In this document: one piece after another, positions 61,565 through 64,000 of the stretch | How positions within the stretch are numbered: the stretch's first letter is position 1 | Layout: every line of letters begins with the position of its first letter | NCBI GenBank assembly: GCA_949358305.1 | Contig: OX442314.1 | Location: forward strand, 15,865,060 to 15,929,059 | DNA from: Strigamia acuminata | Lineage: Eukaryota; Arthropoda; Chilopoda; Geophilomorpha; Linotaeniidae | Reading direction: 5' to 3' | Length of the DNA: 64,000 nt | Program-made: the position numbers and the translations under genes | The notes under the pieces: generated by a model | What the model saw: the letters and a program-made list of their open reading frames with translations, nothing else | The model's database searches: none | What the model was told of the DNA's origin: nothing

Positions 61565-63723
61565 TCACGCTTCCAGATCGTGAACGAAAAGCGTTTCTGA
61601 TGGTCCCAAGCCAATGCACGCAAAAGTGGGTGGTTCGGGGTTGTCCGTTGTAGGTTCGCACGGCAATACTCGGCGAGGAAAATTTGTTACCACTTGGAAT
61701 TGATTTGGTGACTCAGGATGGCAGAACACGTAATAATATAAAACCTAAAAAAACAACGAAAATGTATCAACAAATTCAAAAAAGGTTATGCAGACAGTTT
61801 TAAACCTTTAAAGAATACGATTTTAAAAACCGTCTTTCCAATCGAGTTCCGTTTGGCAGCTTAATCACAATTCGAATACAATCTGGGTGATTTAATGGTG
61901 GCTCCGGCGGAATCATAAAAGTTAACTCAACTTTTAAACGACTAATTTCCTAAGAAAATCAACGTGTATTGCATTAACTTCACTTTGTATAAGTTTTTCA
62001 AATGAAACCTCTCGTCTCCTTTCAGCAGCCATTTGTTGATCGCGGACATCTTGTTCTATTTTTTCCTTTTTCTCCTGCTCTTCACGTTTTCTTTTTTCTT
62101 TTTCTTGATCCGCTTTCAGCGATACTAAATAAGCTTCATCTTGCTGTTGTCGAATTGTTTGATTCACATTACGCTCGTGTCTAAAATGAACGAATGCGTG
62201 AATTAATTGATGAACCAAAATTTGATGGATCAAAATTTACCTGTCGGCTCTAGCTGCAATCAGCGAACTTTCATTTTCAGATAAAACTTGTCTTAGCCTA
62301 GTTAGTAATTCAACTGGTTTCATAATCCCTTCGATTCTAGCTACGACGGTCATCCGATTTTCTCTTAAAACTATTACAGCTAGGAATGGATAACTATTTT
62401 CACGGAGCGCTTGGGATACGCGATATCCTTCGGGACTTCTTACGGAACAAGCCCAGAATAACGTATTAATATTGACAAACTGAATAAGATCTGGATTTCT
62501 TAATGTCGACCTATTGATTGATTGTTTGACAAACATAACCATTAATGCATATTTTATATTTGAAAATATTTGTTATTTCACTTTACCGACAAAATTCTGG
62601 CGTGTCTTGATGCTCATCACTGTGCAAATAAACAAGAAGAAATTTCAACTCACGCTTTGCATCATTTAACACCTAAAAAATAAAAAAAAAATAAAAAAAA
62701 TTGTAACAGATTTTCGTGGGTAGTTTTTAACCTGACTGTATGTTCCCTGATAAAACACAGGGTGCAATGTGCCATATCTGTTTTCATAATCCGTTATAAA
62801 ATTCATTACATCACCCACAGGATCCGTAACATCTAATAGAAAAATAAAATTAAAATTCCAAATTCGCACATGTTATAAATCTATTTTAAAAAAATGGCTT
62901 ATCTTACATCTGATTGGGTCTGGACGGACTAGTCGTACTTAAAAAGAAAAATATCATTTGGAAAGATTTAATCCATTATAAGCTTACACTAAATCGCATA
63001 GTAATAACACTTACAAGCAAAAGACAACAAACTGAAAAAAGTGTTGTATAACAAACGAACTGGAAGTGTCAGAAAATAATACGTCCATCCAACCAGGCCA
63101 AGCTGTCGACTTGAAGCTGAAGCGATGTAAACCCTGCAACAGAATGATTTACTCGTGTTAAATGCAATTAGAACTCGTTAATCTGCATCACCTTTGGTCA
63201 TCTGGATGTGTTACGACTTGAGGAGCATTATTTGACGGCGGATGAAAAACTGATGGTGAACCTTCTTGCATATTTAATGTATCTTGAACAGCAACCTGAT
63301 GAAACGTAAATTCAATTAAATTGATCAATTTCGTCAATTCTCTAAACTGCATTTTGTATACTTCAATGTCCCAGTTATGCATTTCTAGTAACCTTCTACA
63401 TCTTTCGATTTCCTCTATTCCTGTGAGATCCTAAGAAGAAAAAAATTGCAATTAAACAATTTCAGTTCTCCTTTCCTTTCCATTTCTTTGAAAAACGCTG
63501 AAATTGTACGTTTGTATGATATCCCAACGTCATTACACCAACAACAAAAGTAAGTATTATACAGAATTCAATAGTCTCAACATATTACGTCACAGAACTG
63601 TAAATTACTTACAATTACCAAAAAACATCCTGAAAGAAAATATTTCAATAAAAATCAAGTCTATACCTGGAATTGTAGTAGTTTTTCTGTTTGAACAGGC
63701 GACAATTCTTCTTCGTCCGCCAT
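61565..63723 (-). CDS. FAF2: FAS-associated factor 2 (FAF2/UBXD8), p97 adaptor of ER and lipid droplets
   Basis: Recruits p97/VCP to the ER and lipid droplets in ERAD and lipid sensing. Eleven exons: 63723-63667, 63430-63362, 63295-63192, 63133-63015, 62937-62908, 62832-62732, 62672-62587, 62510-62241, 62180-62009, 61949-61806, 61744-61565; 443 aa (human 445). UBA domain: LSPVQTEKLLQFQDLTGIE to NWDIEVAVQDTLNMQEG. Membrane hairpin: LVGWTYYFLTLPVRLLYN. Thioredoxin-like UAS domain: VTDPVGDVMNFITDYEN, HPVFYQGTYSQ, NTLFWACSVRSPEGYRVSQA. Coiled coil: QQQDEAYLVSLKADQEKEKRK. C-terminal UBX domain: IVIKLPNGTRLERRFLKS with the p97-contact loop NFPRRVLPC. A 30-nt microexon lies at 62908-62937. Confidence 0.95.
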
Positions 63724-63846
63724 CTTCAAGCAATTCAGCTGCGGAAGCCTCGTTTACAAACAGGAAACTTTCCCACGATAAACTTCCACGGATTAAAAAC
63801 TTCACATTATTATTAACTTAATATAACATAAAATTATTATTTCCTT

Positions 63847-63959
63847 TTACAACTCTTCACCCCAATTCGGCAGATTAGGGCACAGCTTTGCTAAAAATTG
63901 TCGATAAATGGCACCGGGATATTCATACCGCGGCAAGCCGCCATAATTCAATTTCCGAA
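63847..63959 (-). CDS. Last exon of an unrecognised gene, cut by the window edge
   Basis: After an acceptor TTTTTATTTCAG the minus strand reads RKLNYGGLPRYEYPGAIYR, continues with a Cys/Pro-containing segment and ends NWGEEL-stop (37 codons, entering in phase 1). The rest of the gene lies beyond 64000. The short aromatic/Pro-rich end reminds me of small mitochondrial proteins, but I cannot name it. It lies only about 120 bp from the FAF2 start, on the same strand. Confidence 0.5.
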
Positions 63960-64000
63960 CTGAAATAAAAATCGACTGAAAGATGCCGCAAGAATTTCAA

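Noticed and set aside
61443-61661. Minus-strand 72-codon frame
   Set aside because: Out-of-frame reading of the FAF2 last exon.

Overview
The window is nuclear DNA of a compact, AT-rich, intron-rich invertebrate animal. The genes are animal housekeeping and signalling genes split by mostly 50-200 bp GT-AG introns, with exons often under 200 bp. There are no operons or bacterial signals. An arthropod-like or other ecdysozoan lineage is plausible, but the sequence alone does not settle it. I rebuilt exon structures by hand from splice sites and reading phase. Every multi-exon gene reported as complete gives a total coding length divisible by three with no internal stop, and several match the usual length of their family (STT3A 706 aa, FAF2 443 aa).

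Left part (1-32 kb): an inositol-trisphosphate 3-kinase gene (+) with three apparent alternative first exons and long introns; a two-pore-domain potassium channel (-); a gene-poor 4 kb gap; a METTL26/DUF938-type methyltransferase (+); the catalytic alpha subunit of ER glucosidase II (+); two head-to-tail, strongly diverged MGME1-type mitochondrial exonuclease genes (-), one of which has lost its catalytic motif; and a secreted purple acid phosphatase (+).

Middle part (32.8-48.9 kb) is the accessory region. It holds a NACHT (NLR-like) NTPase gene with a MITE in its last intron. Next comes a recent tandem duplication of a two-gene cassette: a small orphan protein with a CxxC motif, followed by a secreted peptide precursor with an acidic pro-region, a six-cysteine C-C-CC-C-C core and a Gly/Pro/Arg-rich repeat tail. 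A decayed, 3'-truncated Ty3/gypsy retrotransposon lies exactly at the junction of the two duplicated units. Two copies of a palindromic hAT-type MITE (8-bp target duplications) sit in the retrotransposon and in an intron of the second peptide gene; the first peptide gene preserves the empty site.

Right part (49-64 kb): ECHDC3-like enoyl-CoA hydratase (+); STT3A, the oligosaccharyltransferase catalytic subunit (-); ARS2/Serrate (+) with two alternative terminal exons encoding versions of the same conserved C-terminal peptide; LDAH lipid-droplet hydrolase (-); FAF2/UBXD8 (-); and the last exon of an unrecognised gene (-). Several products work in the secretory pathway (STT3A adds N-glycans, glucosidase II trims them, FAF2 serves ERAD), but I see no evidence that their proximity is functional.
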